Assembly (NCBI GenBank): GCA_964579245.1
Contig: CAZOFY010000004.1
Coordinates: 8,305-72,304, forward strand
Direction of reading: 5' to 3'
DNA: 64,000 bases
Origin: Firm-13 sp964579245
GTDB taxonomy: Bacteria; Bacillota; Clostridia; Saccharofermentanales; Saccharofermentanaceae
The stretch's first letter is position 1, and every line of letters starts with the position of its first letter. The translations under genes were made by a program, and so were the position numbers. Below are positions 43,293 to 52,557 of the stretch, in pieces. The notes beneath the pieces are model-generated. The model searched no databases. It saw nothing but the letters and a program-made list of their open reading frames with translations, and was not told the DNA's origin.

Positions 43293-44855
43293 ATGGTAGG
43301 AAGAATACGTTATGCAAAAATGTCAACCGGTTTCATACAAGGCGTAAGCGGGACGCTTGCAGACATAGAGGTCTCAATCACGTCGGGCTTGCCTTCCTTT
43401 GAAATCGTAGGACTCTGTGACTCGGCTATCCGTGAGTCCAGAAACCGTGTCCGGTCCGCGATTCGACACGCAGGATTTGAGTTTCCGACCGGTCGGATTA
43501 CGGTTGGTCTTTCGCCCGCATATCTTCATAAATCCGGCACCTCTGTCGATCTTCCCCTAGCATTATGCCTGCTGCATGCTTCCGGACAGCTCCGGCTGGC
43601 GCCGGGGATTCGCTTATATGCGTTCGGAGAGCTGACACTGACAGGCAGGGTCTTGGATGTTCCGGGCAGTATTCCCCGCCTTGTCCGCGCGATGAGTGAG
43701 GATTATGATCAGCTTTTGATTCCCGCTGACGCATGCCTGGAGGCCCGCCTGTTGGCCGTCAAGTCGACGGGCGTGTCCACGCTGAAGGATGCGGTCAATA
43801 TTCTATGTGGGAAGCAGGCGGATGAGGGAATATTATCAGCCGGTGTGCAAGATGAATGCACTCGTATCCCTGTGGAAGCTGAGGGAGAACCGCTTGATTT
43901 CTCGTTGCTCAAGGGGCAACAGAAGACCGGACGTGCGATTCTCCTTTCAGCGGCCGGATTTCATCATATCTTACTCTATGGCAGCCCGGGATGCGGTAAG
44001 ACAATGTCGGCGAGAATACTGCACGGTATCCTGCCGCCGCTTGAGGACGAGGAGAAGCTAGAGCTCCTGCAGGTCAGGAACGTTCACGGACTCTTGTCAA
44101 AGCAGGATTACTGCATGAATCAACGGCCTTTCAGATATGTGCATCACACTTGCACAACGGCCGCTATGGCAGGGGGCGGAAGCGAACTTTTGCCGGGAGA
44201 GTTGTCACTGTCGCATCACGGAGTGCTGTTTCTCGATGAGATGGCTGAGTTTTCACCTCGAGTGCTGGATCTGCTTCGACAGCCGATGGAAGAACGGACC
44301 GTGAGTTTGTCCAGAGGCGGAACGACCGTCGAATACCCATCGGATTTTCTTCTTGTCGGAGCCATGAATCCTTGTAAATGCGGGAACCTTCTCGAGAACA
44401 AGCGGGCATGTATCTGTAGTGAGATGCAGAAGCGCCAATATGCGAATCGTGTCAGTGGCCCCATACTGGACCGCGTCGATATTTTTTCAGAGATGCGACG
44501 GATTGAGAAGGCAGCGTTGCGGGCTTCTGTTAAGAAAACGGACGAACGCGTATCCGAATCCTTGAGAAGTCAAGTCAAGGAGTGCTGGCAAAGACAATAC
44601 GAAAGATGCGATCAGGCCGGTATTCCGCATGTGTTGAACGGAGAGAACCGGATTCTGGAAATAGCAGACTTTTTTCGAGTAACGGAAGCTGCGGAAGAAT
44701 TTGCTATACAGTCCTCAGAACAGCTTGGTTTCTCGGCCAGGGGAGTGAACCGTCTGCTACGGGTTGCCAGAACATCAGCGGATTTATGCGGGCAGGACGA
44801 TATCATGAGAGAGCATATAGCCGAGGCTTTGCAGTTCAGGAGGAAGACGACATGA
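43293..44855 (+). CDS. comM: YifB/ComM family AAA+ ATPase (Mg-chelatase-like)
   Basis: 520 residues. The N-terminal part (about 1-165) is the Lon-protease-like S5 fold domain typical of the family (GLPSFEIVGLCDSAIRESRNR, HKSGTSVDLPLAL). The AAA+ domain has Walker A GSPGCGKTMSA and Walker B GVLFLDEMAEF, then the conserved MNPCKCG and the C-terminal helical lid (FSARGVNRLLRVARTSADL). ComM is a hexameric helicase that drives branch migration in natural transformation in Gram-negative species. The start at 43293 follows AAGAGGGTG; a frame back to 43203 is less likely because it would include the TTGTCG motifs. It overlaps dprA by 4 bases. Confidence 0.88.
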   Translation: MVGRIRYAKMSTGFIQGVSGTLADIEVSITSGLPSFEIVGLCDSAIRESRNRVRSAIRHAGFEFPTGRITVGLSPAYLHKSGTSVDLPLALCLLHASGQLRLAPGIRLYAFGELTLTGRVLDVPGSIPRLVRAMSEDYDQLLIPADACLEARLLAVKSTGVSTLKDAVNILCGKQADEGILSAGVQDECTRIPVEAEGEPLDFSLLKGQQKTGRAILLSAAGFHHILLYGSPGCGKTMSARILHGILPPLEDEEKLELLQVRNVHGLLSKQDYCMNQRPFRYVHHTCTTAAMAGGGSELLPGELSLSHHGVLFLDEMAEFSPRVLDLLRQPMEERTVSLSRGGTTVEYPSDFLLVGAMNPCKCGNLLENKRACICSEMQKRQYANRVSGPILDRVDIFSEMRRIEKAALRASVKKTDERVSESLRSQVKECWQRQYERCDQAGIPHVLNGENRILEIADFFRVTEAAEEFAIQSSEQLGFSARGVNRLLRVARTSADLCGQDDIMREHIAEALQFRRKTT

Positions 44856-46102
44856 AATCAATCGACGGACAGGAATATTCAGCTGCAAAGACCGGTACAA
44901 CCGATTCCTCGCTGGAAGAACAATTACGGGCCGATCTTTTTGCGTCCGCCCTGATCCTGGACAACAGGATGGGAGGCAGAAGACTACGAATGTTGTTAGC
45001 TACCTCTGCTTTACAAAACGTTCGTGAGTTATACACTCTCACCCCGGAGGAATTCTCTGACAGGATGAGATCCAGGGCTCTGCCTGATGAGGAGATAAAG
45101 AGTATGTCGGACCTGGTTTTTGATTTGGGAAGGCGGGAGCTCGTCCGGGAAAAGACGGAAATTTCGCTCCGAAGTGGCATTCGTTCGGTCAATTGTAATG
45201 ACGCCGATTACCCGGCAGCGCTCCGCAGCCTGGAAGGCATGCCTCTCGTACTCTACGGAATCGGTGACTTCTCGTTGGTTTCCTCCAGTAGAATTCCTGC
45301 GGTTGCCGTGGTCGGAAGTCGTCAACCGAGCCCGTATGGGATTAAAGTGACAGAAGAGATCAGCAGAGATCTTGCGAGGCATGGCGTCGGTGTAATCAGC
45401 GGACTTGCCAGAGGGATTGATACGGTTGCTCATGAGTCTGCTTTGAAGGAGAACGGCAAGACAATCGCTGTAACAGCCGGAGGGCTCGATCAAGTATATC
45501 CTCCGGAGAACCAGGCACTTTTCGATAGAATCTGTGAATCAGGACTTGTCCTGTCTGAGATGCCCCCGACGCAGAAGACGCTTCGTCAATATTTTCCGGC
45601 CAGGAACCGGATTCTGTCTGCACTGTCTGATGCGGTTGCAATCATGGAGGCCGGTGAGTTCAGCGGAACACTGCACACAGCGAGTTTCGGGGCGGCTCAG
45701 GGACGTGATGTTTTTGTTGTCCCAGGAGGTATCTATCAGAACTCCTATCGCGGCAGTTTACTGTTGATACAGGACGGGGCGGAAATACTTCTTTCTGCGG
45801 AGGATATATTGTCGCGATTAGCCGGGCTTGCCTTCTGCAGGAAGATGGATGAGATCAGAACTGGCCGGATGAGCAAGAATACTATGCATTCAGAAATATT
45901 AGATTCCTTGTCGACAGGCAGTCAGAAGATTCAGCAGATGATCCTGGATCAACTGATCATTTCAGAGAAGACAGTAGATGAGCTCTCTGCGGAGACCGGA
46001 ATACCTTTTATGCAAATTGCCCCGATCCTGTCGGAACTTGAGCTCAGCGGCGCAGTGAAAGGGAGAGACCAAAGATTTGCTTTGACTTTTCAGGGTACAT
46101 GA
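44852..46102 (+). CDS. dprA: DNA-processing protein DprA
   Basis: Protects incoming single-stranded DNA and loads RecA during transformation. 416 residues; the start at 44852 follows CAGGAGGAAG and overlaps the comM stop (ATGA). The Rossmann-like core has VVGSRQPSPYGIKVT, VISGLARGIDTVAHESAL, GGLDQVYPPEN, NRILSALSDAVAIMEA and GRDVFVVPGG. The C-terminal winged helix (about 355-416, with LIISEKTVDELSAETGI) is present. The gene order dprA-topA-trmFO is the same as in Bacillus. Confidence 0.95.
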   Translation: MKSIDGQEYSAAKTGTTDSSLEEQLRADLFASALILDNRMGGRRLRMLLATSALQNVRELYTLTPEEFSDRMRSRALPDEEIKSMSDLVFDLGRRELVREKTEISLRSGIRSVNCNDADYPAALRSLEGMPLVLYGIGDFSLVSSSRIPAVAVVGSRQPSPYGIKVTEEISRDLARHGVGVISGLARGIDTVAHESALKENGKTIAVTAGGLDQVYPPENQALFDRICESGLVLSEMPPTQKTLRQYFPARNRILSALSDAVAIMEAGEFSGTLHTASFGAAQGRDVFVVPGGIYQNSYRGSLLLIQDGAEILLSAEDILSRLAGLAFCRKMDEIRTGRMSKNTMHSEILDSLSTGSQKIQQMILDQLIISEKTVDELSAETGIPFMQIAPILSELELSGAVKGRDQRFALTFQGT

Positions 46103-46112
46103 AGTATATAAT
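46082..46112 (+). promoter_or_regulatory. Promoter of topA, inside the end of dprA
   Basis: TTGACT at 46082-46087, then TATATA at 46105-46110 (17-base spacer) overlapping TATAAT at 46107-46112 (19-base spacer). The -35 lies in dprA coding sequence. The leader is about 90 bases long. Confidence 0.6.
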
Positions 46113-46208
46113 GGTAAAGAATGTTCGGATAACTCTGTTTTATGGACTGGCAGTTACTCCGAGTAAATCTGCACGCGACTTTTGTCGAGTTTTTAGAAAC
46201 GGGAAGAA

Positions 46209-48392
46209 ATGGAAAGAAAATTAGTAGTCGTTGAGTCGCCTGCCAAGGCGAAAACAATAGGAAGATACTTGGGTAAGGAATATCGAATCACTGCCTCCGT
46301 AGGGCATATTCGAGACTTGCCCTCTGCTACGATCGGCGTGGATGTCAAGAAGAATTTTAAACCGACATATATTACTATGAAGGGCAAAGAGAAGGTCATC
46401 CGCGAGATGAAGGATCTTGCTCAGGACTGCGGACAAATATTTATCGCGACTGACCCTGACCGCGAAGGAGAAGCAATTGCCTGGCATATCGCGAAGGTGC
46501 TCGGAGTGGACCTGGATACCTCGTGCAGAATCAGTTTCAATGAGATCACAGAAAAGGCGGTACAAGCTGCCATACATACACCCCGCAAGGTCGACCTGGA
46601 CTTGGTCAATGCGCAACAGGCCAGAAGAATTCTGGACCGTCTTGTCGGCTACGAGCTGAGTCCGTTGCTGTGGAAGAAGATTCGTAAGGGCCTGTCTGCC
46701 GGACGAGTTCAATCCGTGGCGACCAAGATGGTGGTCGACAGGGAGAGCGAGATCAATGCTTTCCGGAAGGAAGAGTATTGGGTTTTGACGGCTGAACTGA
46801 CTCCGACGAACGAGGATTTCCCTTTCCGGTCTCGATATCATGGCCGCAAGAGAAATGGCAAACTGGAAAAGGTGAAGCTGTCCTGTCAGGAAGAGACTGA
46901 GAAAGTAATGGCAGATATTCAGAATCAGCCCTTTGTTGTCGATCATTTGAAGAAGGGAAGCAAACAACGTCATCCTTTTGCTCCTTTTACAACCAGCACA
47001 TTGCAGCAAGAGGCTTCGAGACGGCTTAACTTTTCCTCCAGGAAAACGATGAGCGTCGCCCAGCAGCTGTATGAAGGTGTCGAGATCGCTGGTCAGGGAC
47101 AAGTGGCACTTGTTTCCTACATTCGTACGGACTCTGTCCGAGTTTCTGAAGAAGCATTAGCAATGGCCAGAGAGCAGATTAAGGAAAGGTATGGGGAGCG
47201 TTTTCTCCCCCGTGCACCCAGAAAGTATTCGAATAAAAACGCTGCACAGGATGCTCATGAAGCGATTCGTCCGGCTCATTTTGAACTGCCGCCGGAGAAA
47301 ATCCATGCATCCCTTTCTCCGGATCAATTCCGTTTGTACAAGATGGTATGGGATCGGTTTATTTCTTCTCAAATGGCCTCTGCTGAGGTCGATACCGTAT
47401 CGGTGGACATCGCGAACTCCAATCATATTTTTAGAACACAAGGTGAGACTATTCGCTTCCCCGGCTTTCTGGAGGCATATTCGGATGTGCAGGAAGATGC
47501 GGCGGAAGAGGATGAGAAAGCATCATCCAAGGAGAAACTGCCCGAGTTATCGGATGGACAGGACTTGGCCCTGCTGAACATTCAGCCCCAACAGAAATAT
47601 ACACAGCCTCCTGCCCGCTACACGGAAGCCTCTCTGATCAAAGCGATGGAGGAGCGAGGAATTGGCCGGCCATCTACGTATGCGCCGACGATTTCTACCA
47701 TCATTGAGCGTGCCTATGTCGAGAAGCAGGCGAAGTATCTGGTACCGACAGAGCTGGGATCCGTTGTGACAAGGCTACTTGCTGAGAACTTCGAGAACAT
47801 TGTTGATGTAAAGTTTACAGCCTATATGGAAGGTCTGCTCGACGAGATCGAGCTTGGAAAGAAGGACTGGGTCGATGTTTTGGGAAACTTTTACCCGGCT
47901 TTTCATGAACAGGTGGTCCATGCCGGAGATGCGGTCGCAAAGATTGAGATGCAGCAGGAGAAGACAGGAGAGACGTGTCCTCTTTGCGGTGAAGGCGAGC
48001 TTATGATTAAGGAAGGCAGATACGGTAAGTTTGTTGCCTGCTCCAAGTTTCCTACCTGCAAGTATACGAAGAATCTGGATATTGTAGTTAACGGGACATG
48101 CCCGACGTGTGGATCCGGTCTTGTATCTCATACCTCGAAGAAGTTTAAGGGGCGAGTGTTTTATACGTGTGATAAAAAGGGCTCGGATCCGCAATGCCCT
48201 TTCATCAGCTGGGACCTTCCGGTCGAAGGAAAGTCATGTCAGACTTGCGGTAGCTTTATGGTTTGGAAGCGTTTTCGCGGGAAGGCTTACCCGAAATGCG
48301 GCAACCGTGACTGCTCGACCAACAAGCGGAAGTCTTCTGATAAAGCCGAGAAGAAGGACGACGAGGCTTTGCTTCCCGCCATCGAGGAGTAA
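46209..48392 (+). CDS. topA: DNA topoisomerase I
   Basis: Type IA topoisomerase relaxing negative supercoils. 727 residues. N-terminal Toprim domain (VVESPAKAKTIGRYLG, ATDPDREGEAIAWH), the active-site tyrosine in SYIRTDSVRVS near residue 303, and the RPSTYAPTISTI region near 490. The C-terminus carries three zinc-ribbon units (CPLCG...C..C from about 590, CPTCGSG..., and CQTCGS...C...C), then a lysine-rich tail. AAGAAATGG gives a weak ribosome binding site (GGGAAG). Confidence 0.97.
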   Translation: MERKLVVVESPAKAKTIGRYLGKEYRITASVGHIRDLPSATIGVDVKKNFKPTYITMKGKEKVIREMKDLAQDCGQIFIATDPDREGEAIAWHIAKVLGVDLDTSCRISFNEITEKAVQAAIHTPRKVDLDLVNAQQARRILDRLVGYELSPLLWKKIRKGLSAGRVQSVATKMVVDRESEINAFRKEEYWVLTAELTPTNEDFPFRSRYHGRKRNGKLEKVKLSCQEETEKVMADIQNQPFVVDHLKKGSKQRHPFAPFTTSTLQQEASRRLNFSSRKTMSVAQQLYEGVEIAGQGQVALVSYIRTDSVRVSEEALAMAREQIKERYGERFLPRAPRKYSNKNAAQDAHEAIRPAHFELPPEKIHASLSPDQFRLYKMVWDRFISSQMASAEVDTVSVDIANSNHIFRTQGETIRFPGFLEAYSDVQEDAAEEDEKASSKEKLPELSDGQDLALLNIQPQQKYTQPPARYTEASLIKAMEERGIGRPSTYAPTISTIIERAYVEKQAKYLVPTELGSVVTRLLAENFENIVDVKFTAYMEGLLDEIELGKKDWVDVLGNFYPAFHEQVVHAGDAVAKIEMQQEKTGETCPLCGEGELMIKEGRYGKFVACSKFPTCKYTKNLDIVVNGTCPTCGSGLVSHTSKKFKGRVFYTCDKKGSDPQCPFISWDLPVEGKSCQTCGSFMVWKRFRGKAYPKCGNRDCSTNKRKSSDKAEKKDDEALLPAIEE

Positions 48393-48448
48393 GAAGACCT
48401 ACGGCTGATGGATAGCCGCCTCGTATAGGTTGTTTAAGGAGATTCAAC

Positions 48449-49786
48449 ATGTCAGATATTCAGGTCACGGTCATCGGTGCAGGACTTGCCGGCTGCGAGG
48501 CCGCCTGGCAGATTGCCCGAGCAGGAGTTCATGTCGAACTTTTCGAGATGAAGCCTGTCCGATATTCAGACGCACACCATATACCGACGTTCGCAGAACT
48601 TGTCTGCAGTAATTCACTTAGATCCAATCAAGTTGAGAATGCTGTCGGTTTATTGAAGCAGGAGATGAGAGTATTAGGCTCATTGATCATGGATTGTGCC
48701 GACAGGACAGCTGTTCCGGCCGGCGGTGCGCTGGCGGTGGACCGGGAGGAGTTTTCCCGGCTTGTATCGGAGAAAATTCACGCTCACCCTCTGATTCGTG
48801 TCAGAAATGAAGAGGTCAAACAGGTACCTCGTGAAGGGATCGTTGTAATTGCGACGGGTCCGTTAACTGACGGGGCGCTTTTTGCCGATATATCCGCAAT
48901 GCTGGGTGATCGGACCCTGCATTTTTTTGATGCCGCAGCTCCGATTGTTTTCTCGGAATCGATTAATCGTGATATCGTTTTTGCGATGTCCCGATATGGC
49001 AAGGGCGGCGATGATTATCTGAACTGCCCGATGAATGAAGAGGAATATGAAGCATTTTATCAGGCTCTGATCAACGCTGAACTCGCAGATGTAAAGGACT
49101 TTGATAAGGAGACTGTATTTGAGGGATGTATGCCGATCGAGACAATGGCAAAGAGAGGCAAGGATACGATGCGATATGGCCCTTTAAAGCCGGTCGGACT
49201 GGTCGATCCGAGAACAGGCAGAGAACCGTATGCCTGTATTCAACTCAGGCAAGATGATCGTGCGGCGAGTATGTATAATCTGGTCGGGTTTCAGACAAGG
49301 CTTCGCTTTCCCGAGCAAGAACGGGTGTTTCGTATGATTCCCGGTCTGGAGCAAGCGGATTTTGCCCGGTTTGGAGTCATGCACCGTAATACTTTCCTCG
49401 ATTCTCCCCGCTTGCTTACGAGTGATTATTCTCTCGAGTCGGACCCACGAGTCTTTTTCGCGGGACAAATCACCGGAGTCGAGGGCTACATCGAATCTGC
49501 AGCTTCGGGTTTACTGGCAGGTCTTTCCTGCTCAGCCCAGGCGAGAGGCCAGGAGCTGCCTGTTTCTTTTTCCGATGACACGATGCTCGGAGCGATGGCG
49601 ATGTATATTTCAGATGCGGCTGTTAAGCACTTCGCACCCATGAATGCGAATTTCGGACTGATCCGCCCGCTAGACCGAAGAGTTAAAGGCAAGAAGGAAA
49701 AATACCTCGCATATGCATCACGTGCACTTGAGAAGATATCGACTTTGCAAGATGACTTGCGAGAATACATTCATGAAGTTGTATAA
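48449..49786 (+). CDS. trmFO: Methylenetetrahydrofolate-tRNA-(uracil-5-)-methyltransferase
   Basis: Folate- and FAD-dependent formation of m5U54 in the T loop of tRNA. 445 residues. FAD-binding VIGAGLAGCEAAWQIA at residues 7-22, LVCSNSLRSN with the conserved cysteine near residue 51, and the C-terminal FAGQITGVEGYIESAASGLLAG. TAAGGAG precedes the ATG. 56 bases after topA, the standard Firmicutes order; xerC and the codY/clpQY genes that often come next are absent. Confidence 0.96.
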   Translation: MSDIQVTVIGAGLAGCEAAWQIARAGVHVELFEMKPVRYSDAHHIPTFAELVCSNSLRSNQVENAVGLLKQEMRVLGSLIMDCADRTAVPAGGALAVDREEFSRLVSEKIHAHPLIRVRNEEVKQVPREGIVVIATGPLTDGALFADISAMLGDRTLHFFDAAAPIVFSESINRDIVFAMSRYGKGGDDYLNCPMNEEEYEAFYQALINAELADVKDFDKETVFEGCMPIETMAKRGKDTMRYGPLKPVGLVDPRTGREPYACIQLRQDDRAASMYNLVGFQTRLRFPEQERVFRMIPGLEQADFARFGVMHRNTFLDSPRLLTSDYSLESDPRVFFAGQITGVEGYIESAASGLLAGLSCSAQARGQELPVSFSDDTMLGAMAMYISDAAVKHFAPMNANFGLIRPLDRRVKGKKEKYLAYASRALEKISTLQDDLREYIHEVV

Positions 49787-49817
49787 TATGAGTAAATTGA
49801 CAAACATGAGGTGAATT

Positions 49818-50918
49818 ATGGGCTTTCTGGATTTTTTAAATATGGATGCACCAAGAGCAGATATTTCGGAAAAGAAGCGTGGACCTGCAGGTACTGTCCT
49901 GCACTTGTACACCTCGAAGCTATCGAAGAATATCACGACAAATATTATTTTTCTCATCTGCAATATTCCCTCGATAATTATTGCCTTCATAGCCTCTATG
50001 TTTGCCTTGCCGTATGTAAATTCGAACCTGACAACAGCCGGTCTAAAAGAACTAACGTCATCAATCGGCCTTCAGGTCGCTGAAAATGCCGCTCCGGACA
50101 CGGATATTGTATCGCAGCTGTTTGTCATGATTGCCGTGTTTGTTACGATGTTCCTTGTCGGTATGACGCTTGTTAGCGTCGGCCCGATACAAACCACACT
50201 TGCATCCATTTATCGCAATTATGCTCGAAGAAAGCCCGTCATGCTCTGGTCGGATTTTATCACGACCTTAAAGAAGGAATGGAGGCAATCCTTGGTTGCG
50301 TCAATCATTACCTTTGTTCTGACAACTGTCATCGTTGCCAATATCGCATTCTACAACATGCAGGAAAGCAGTACATTCATAGATATTCTCTTTTCGGTAT
50401 TTATTGTATTGTTTGTGTTTCTAATGTGTATACAAATGTATGTATATCCGATGATTGCTTCTGTCGATCTGAAGATCTTGCAAATCTATAGGAATGCGGC
50501 GATTCTATTCATCGCGCGTTTTCCTCAAACGATTGGGATCCTCCTGCTGAATATTCTGATTCTGGCTGTTATTCCGGCAATCATGATTTTCAGCTTCTCG
50601 TCGATCGGCATGGTTTTAGCTATGTTATACTACGGCCTGTTCGCATTCTCGTTCACTCACCTGATGAATACCGTGTTTGTATGGGCTCAGATTGAGCGAT
50701 TTATGGTTCGCGATGAAGAACCGGTGGAGGATGAATCGTCGTCACAGAAGGAAGAGACTGTGACGGCACCGGATGCTGCGCACTTCGCTGATAACAGTGA
50801 TTCTGAAGACCCAGATACCTCTCAGGATGCAGAAGTCTCAGGCATCTCGAACGAATCTGAAACGGCAGATATTTCCGGACACTCGGGAGAATCCGGTGAC
50901 TCCAGTGCCTCTGAATAG
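49818..50918 (+). CDS. Membrane protein of unknown function with acidic tail (possibly YesL/DUF624-like)
   Basis: 366 residues. About six membrane segments between residues 35 and 280, and a strongly acidic Ser/Glu/Asp-rich C-terminal tail (about 295-366). The N-terminus (MGFLDFLNMDAPR, then KKRGPAGTVLHLY..) recalls YesL/DUF624-type proteins, but the match is weak. GAGGTG precedes the ATG. It is the last gene before a 1.7 kb non-coding region. Confidence 0.6.
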   Translation: MGFLDFLNMDAPRADISEKKRGPAGTVLHLYTSKLSKNITTNIIFLICNIPSIIIAFIASMFALPYVNSNLTTAGLKELTSSIGLQVAENAAPDTDIVSQLFVMIAVFVTMFLVGMTLVSVGPIQTTLASIYRNYARRKPVMLWSDFITTLKKEWRQSLVASIITFVLTTVIVANIAFYNMQESSTFIDILFSVFIVLFVFLMCIQMYVYPMIASVDLKILQIYRNAAILFIARFPQTIGILLLNILILAVIPAIMIFSFSSIGMVLAMLYYGLFAFSFTHLMNTVFVWAQIERFMVRDEEPVEDESSSQKEETVTAPDAAHFADNSDSEDPDTSQDAEVSGISNESETADISGHSGESGDSSASE

Positions 50919-51179
50919 AGAACAAACAGATTTCGATACAATCATAAATACCCGTCAATCGTGAAATATCCTCCAGGGTTATAAGCCCTTGTTACTTGCC
51001 AGCATCTAAAGGCTCTGACTTTTCACATTCATTCAAGCCGCTAAGACAATTTCCGGTTTGGAATTTGTGATGGCATCTCCTTCTTGCGTGGTGGAATACT
51101 GCAGCAATTAGCGGTTTGGCTTATTCGTTAAAGGGGCTCTTGTAATAATGGCATCGATTAAAAGTGTTTCCGTATTCTT

Positions 51180-51299
51180 TTAGAAATTGCATAGATAGCT
51201 ATGCTCCATAGAACAGATATCTAGGGGCATCACATAGCCATACATACTAAAAGTAGAAAACAGACTTTCATCATGGGATTCATTGCGTAGAAATAGCAA
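51180..51299 (-). pseudogene. 39-codon frame behind a strong ribosome binding site (possible gene remnant)
   Basis: On the minus strand GGGAGGTG (51305-51312) lies 5 bases before a TTG that opens a 39-codon frame (starting LLFLRNESHDESLFSTFSMY), ending at TAA at 51180-51182. No homology recognised. The good ribosome binding site with such a short product suggests the 5' end of a decayed gene, possibly a transposase, or a small peptide. The hairpin 51317-51350 would lie in its leader. Confidence 0.2.
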
Positions 51300-51316
51300 T
51301 GTAACACCTCCCAATA

Positions 51317-51394
51317 CCTACTAAATATTCATTTCTTGCGATTTAGTAGGTGATCAATGACAAATAAGATTATAATTATTCATTGATCTACATA
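51317..51394. repeat. Hairpin repeat unit 1 (diverged, AT-rich)
   Basis: Hairpin A: CCTACTAAAT (51317-51326) / ATTTAGTAGG (51341-51350), ten perfect pairs. Then hairpin B: GATCAATGA (51352-51360) / TCATTGATC (51380-51388). TCATTGA begins exactly 30 bases after the end of hairpin A, as in every other unit. Confidence 0.7.
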
Positions 51395-51469
51395 CCTGAA
51401 GCCGCTCTTCGCAGACTTAGTACGTAATCAATGACAATTAGTGTTTTTGTTGCTCATTGATCAAAATGC
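51395..51469. repeat. Hairpin repeat unit 2 (strongly diverged)
   Basis: A weak hairpin A (CCTGAAG at 51395 to CTTAGTACG ending 51424) followed by ATCAATGA (51427-51434) / TCATTGAT (51454-51461) with a 19-base loop. TCATTGA again starts 30 bases after hairpin A. Confidence 0.5.
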
Positions 51470-51760
51470 ACATAGTAGCTTTAAAGCGATTTAGTGATTA
51501 TTTCGGTGCGGAGAAGCCGCTGTGTATATGCACGATGTACCACGATGTTAATGAAATAGGACCAGTATGTTAACGAGCAGAGCCACCGGCTTGTCGCCGA
51601 TGACCCTACCTTGTTCATTCACAAAGGAACTGCTATTTTCTTCGTATTACTTTTCGCTTGCGCATGAAATCTTCTCCTTCGATGACGATCCTTCCGACAA
51701 TCTAGTCGTATTAAGATGCTCAAGGTACACATATTCAAAATTCAAAATTCTTCTCGAAAA

Positions 51761-51860
51761 NNNNNNNNNNNNNNNNNNNNNNNNNNNNNNNNNNNNNNNN
51801 NNNNNNNNNNNNNNNNNNNNNNNNNNNNNNNNNNNNNNNNNNNNNNNNNNNNNNNNNNNN
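51761..51860. other. Assembly gap of 100 N
   Basis: Exactly 100 N inside the repeat region. The edges share only seven bases (TCGAAAA at 51754-51760 and 51861-51867), so it is unclear whether anything is missing. Confidence 0.95.
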
Positions 51861-51951
51861 TCGAAAACTCAATCCAAATTAAACAATTATTGACAATATA
51901 TGAAATTCGGATCCAAACGACTAGAAGCGTTGGCTTAGCATAATCGAAGAA

Positions 51952-52187
51952 CCTACTCAATCGGCAGTTTAGCGCATTTTGGTAGGTGCGCTGCACTTCC
52001 CGGCGCGGGATTTTTTCATTGCGAGCCTACTCAATCGGCAGATTAGTGCATTTGAGTAGGTGCGCTGGCCTCCCGGCGCGGGTTTCTTGTCATTGACAAA
52101 CCTACCAAATCGGCAGTTTAGTACATTTGAGTAGGTGCGCCGGCTTCCCGTCGCGGGTTTGTTATCATTGACAAACCTATTTATTCG
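51952..52187. repeat. Tandem array: three 74-75 base hairpin repeats plus a partial fourth
   Basis: Units start at 51952, 52026 and 52101, with a truncated fourth at 52176-52187 (CCTATTTATTCG). Each has hairpin A (CCTACTCAA or CCTACCAAA, then TCGGCAG, ending TTTGAGTAGG or TTTTGGTAGG; 35 bases), a GC-rich inner dyad (CCCGGCGCGGG, in the third CCCGTCGCGGG, where only the loop differs) and TCATTG or TCATTGACAAA starting 30 bases after hairpin A. The array is non-coding in all frames. Confidence 0.85.
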
Positions 52188-52557
52188 CCACCTCTCTCTG
52201 GCTCAGGCCGCTGTGCACGGCCCTCACAATGGATAAGTCTGACATTTAAATCTCCGTAAGCTCTATTGTGTCTTATGACAGTTATTTGATCTTACAGGAT
52301 TGTTTAGTTGAATGGCTCTATACCGCGAGTCAGGGTGGCTCAAACTCATTAACATCGTTGCTCAATATGCGGTAGCATATTCATTTCGTAGGCAATCCAT
52401 GAGAAAAAATGTGTTTTGGATCTATTTCTTATGTTTAGAGGCTCGAAAACCTCTACTCTATTACGAAATGCGGTTTTGTATAACCTCTTGCCCACCACCC
52501 GAAAAGCAGGAGATTTTCTTGTTTCATCTCGTTGACGCTCAACTGACTTAAGCCATT

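Noticed and set aside
44582..44851. Longer DprA start
   Set aside because: The extra 90 codons overlap comM in another frame; the ATG at 44852 has a clear ribosome binding site and a 4-base overlap with comM.
46182..46187. Third member of the TTGTCG motif, before topA
   Set aside because: No second copy 19 bases away and a different distance to the gene; likely chance.
46193..47102. Minus-strand frames opposite topA
   Set aside because: Shadows; topA is fully supported by its motifs.
50968..50995. Terminator of the membrane protein gene ending at 50918
   Set aside because: AGGG/CCCT is only a four-base stem with a weak T-run.
51567..51943. Open frames crossing the second N gap (both strands)
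   Set aside because: They are open only because N codons are not stops; no ribosome binding site and no protein-like composition.
51317..52187. CRISPR array
   Set aside because: The conserved part is a long palindromic unit with imperfect copies, there are no distinct unique spacers of constant length between identical repeats, and no cas genes are near.
52312..52551. 79-codon plus-strand frame before the dapB terminator
   Set aside because: No ribosome binding site, unlike codon use of the neighbours, ends near a terminator of the opposite strand; no recognisable protein.
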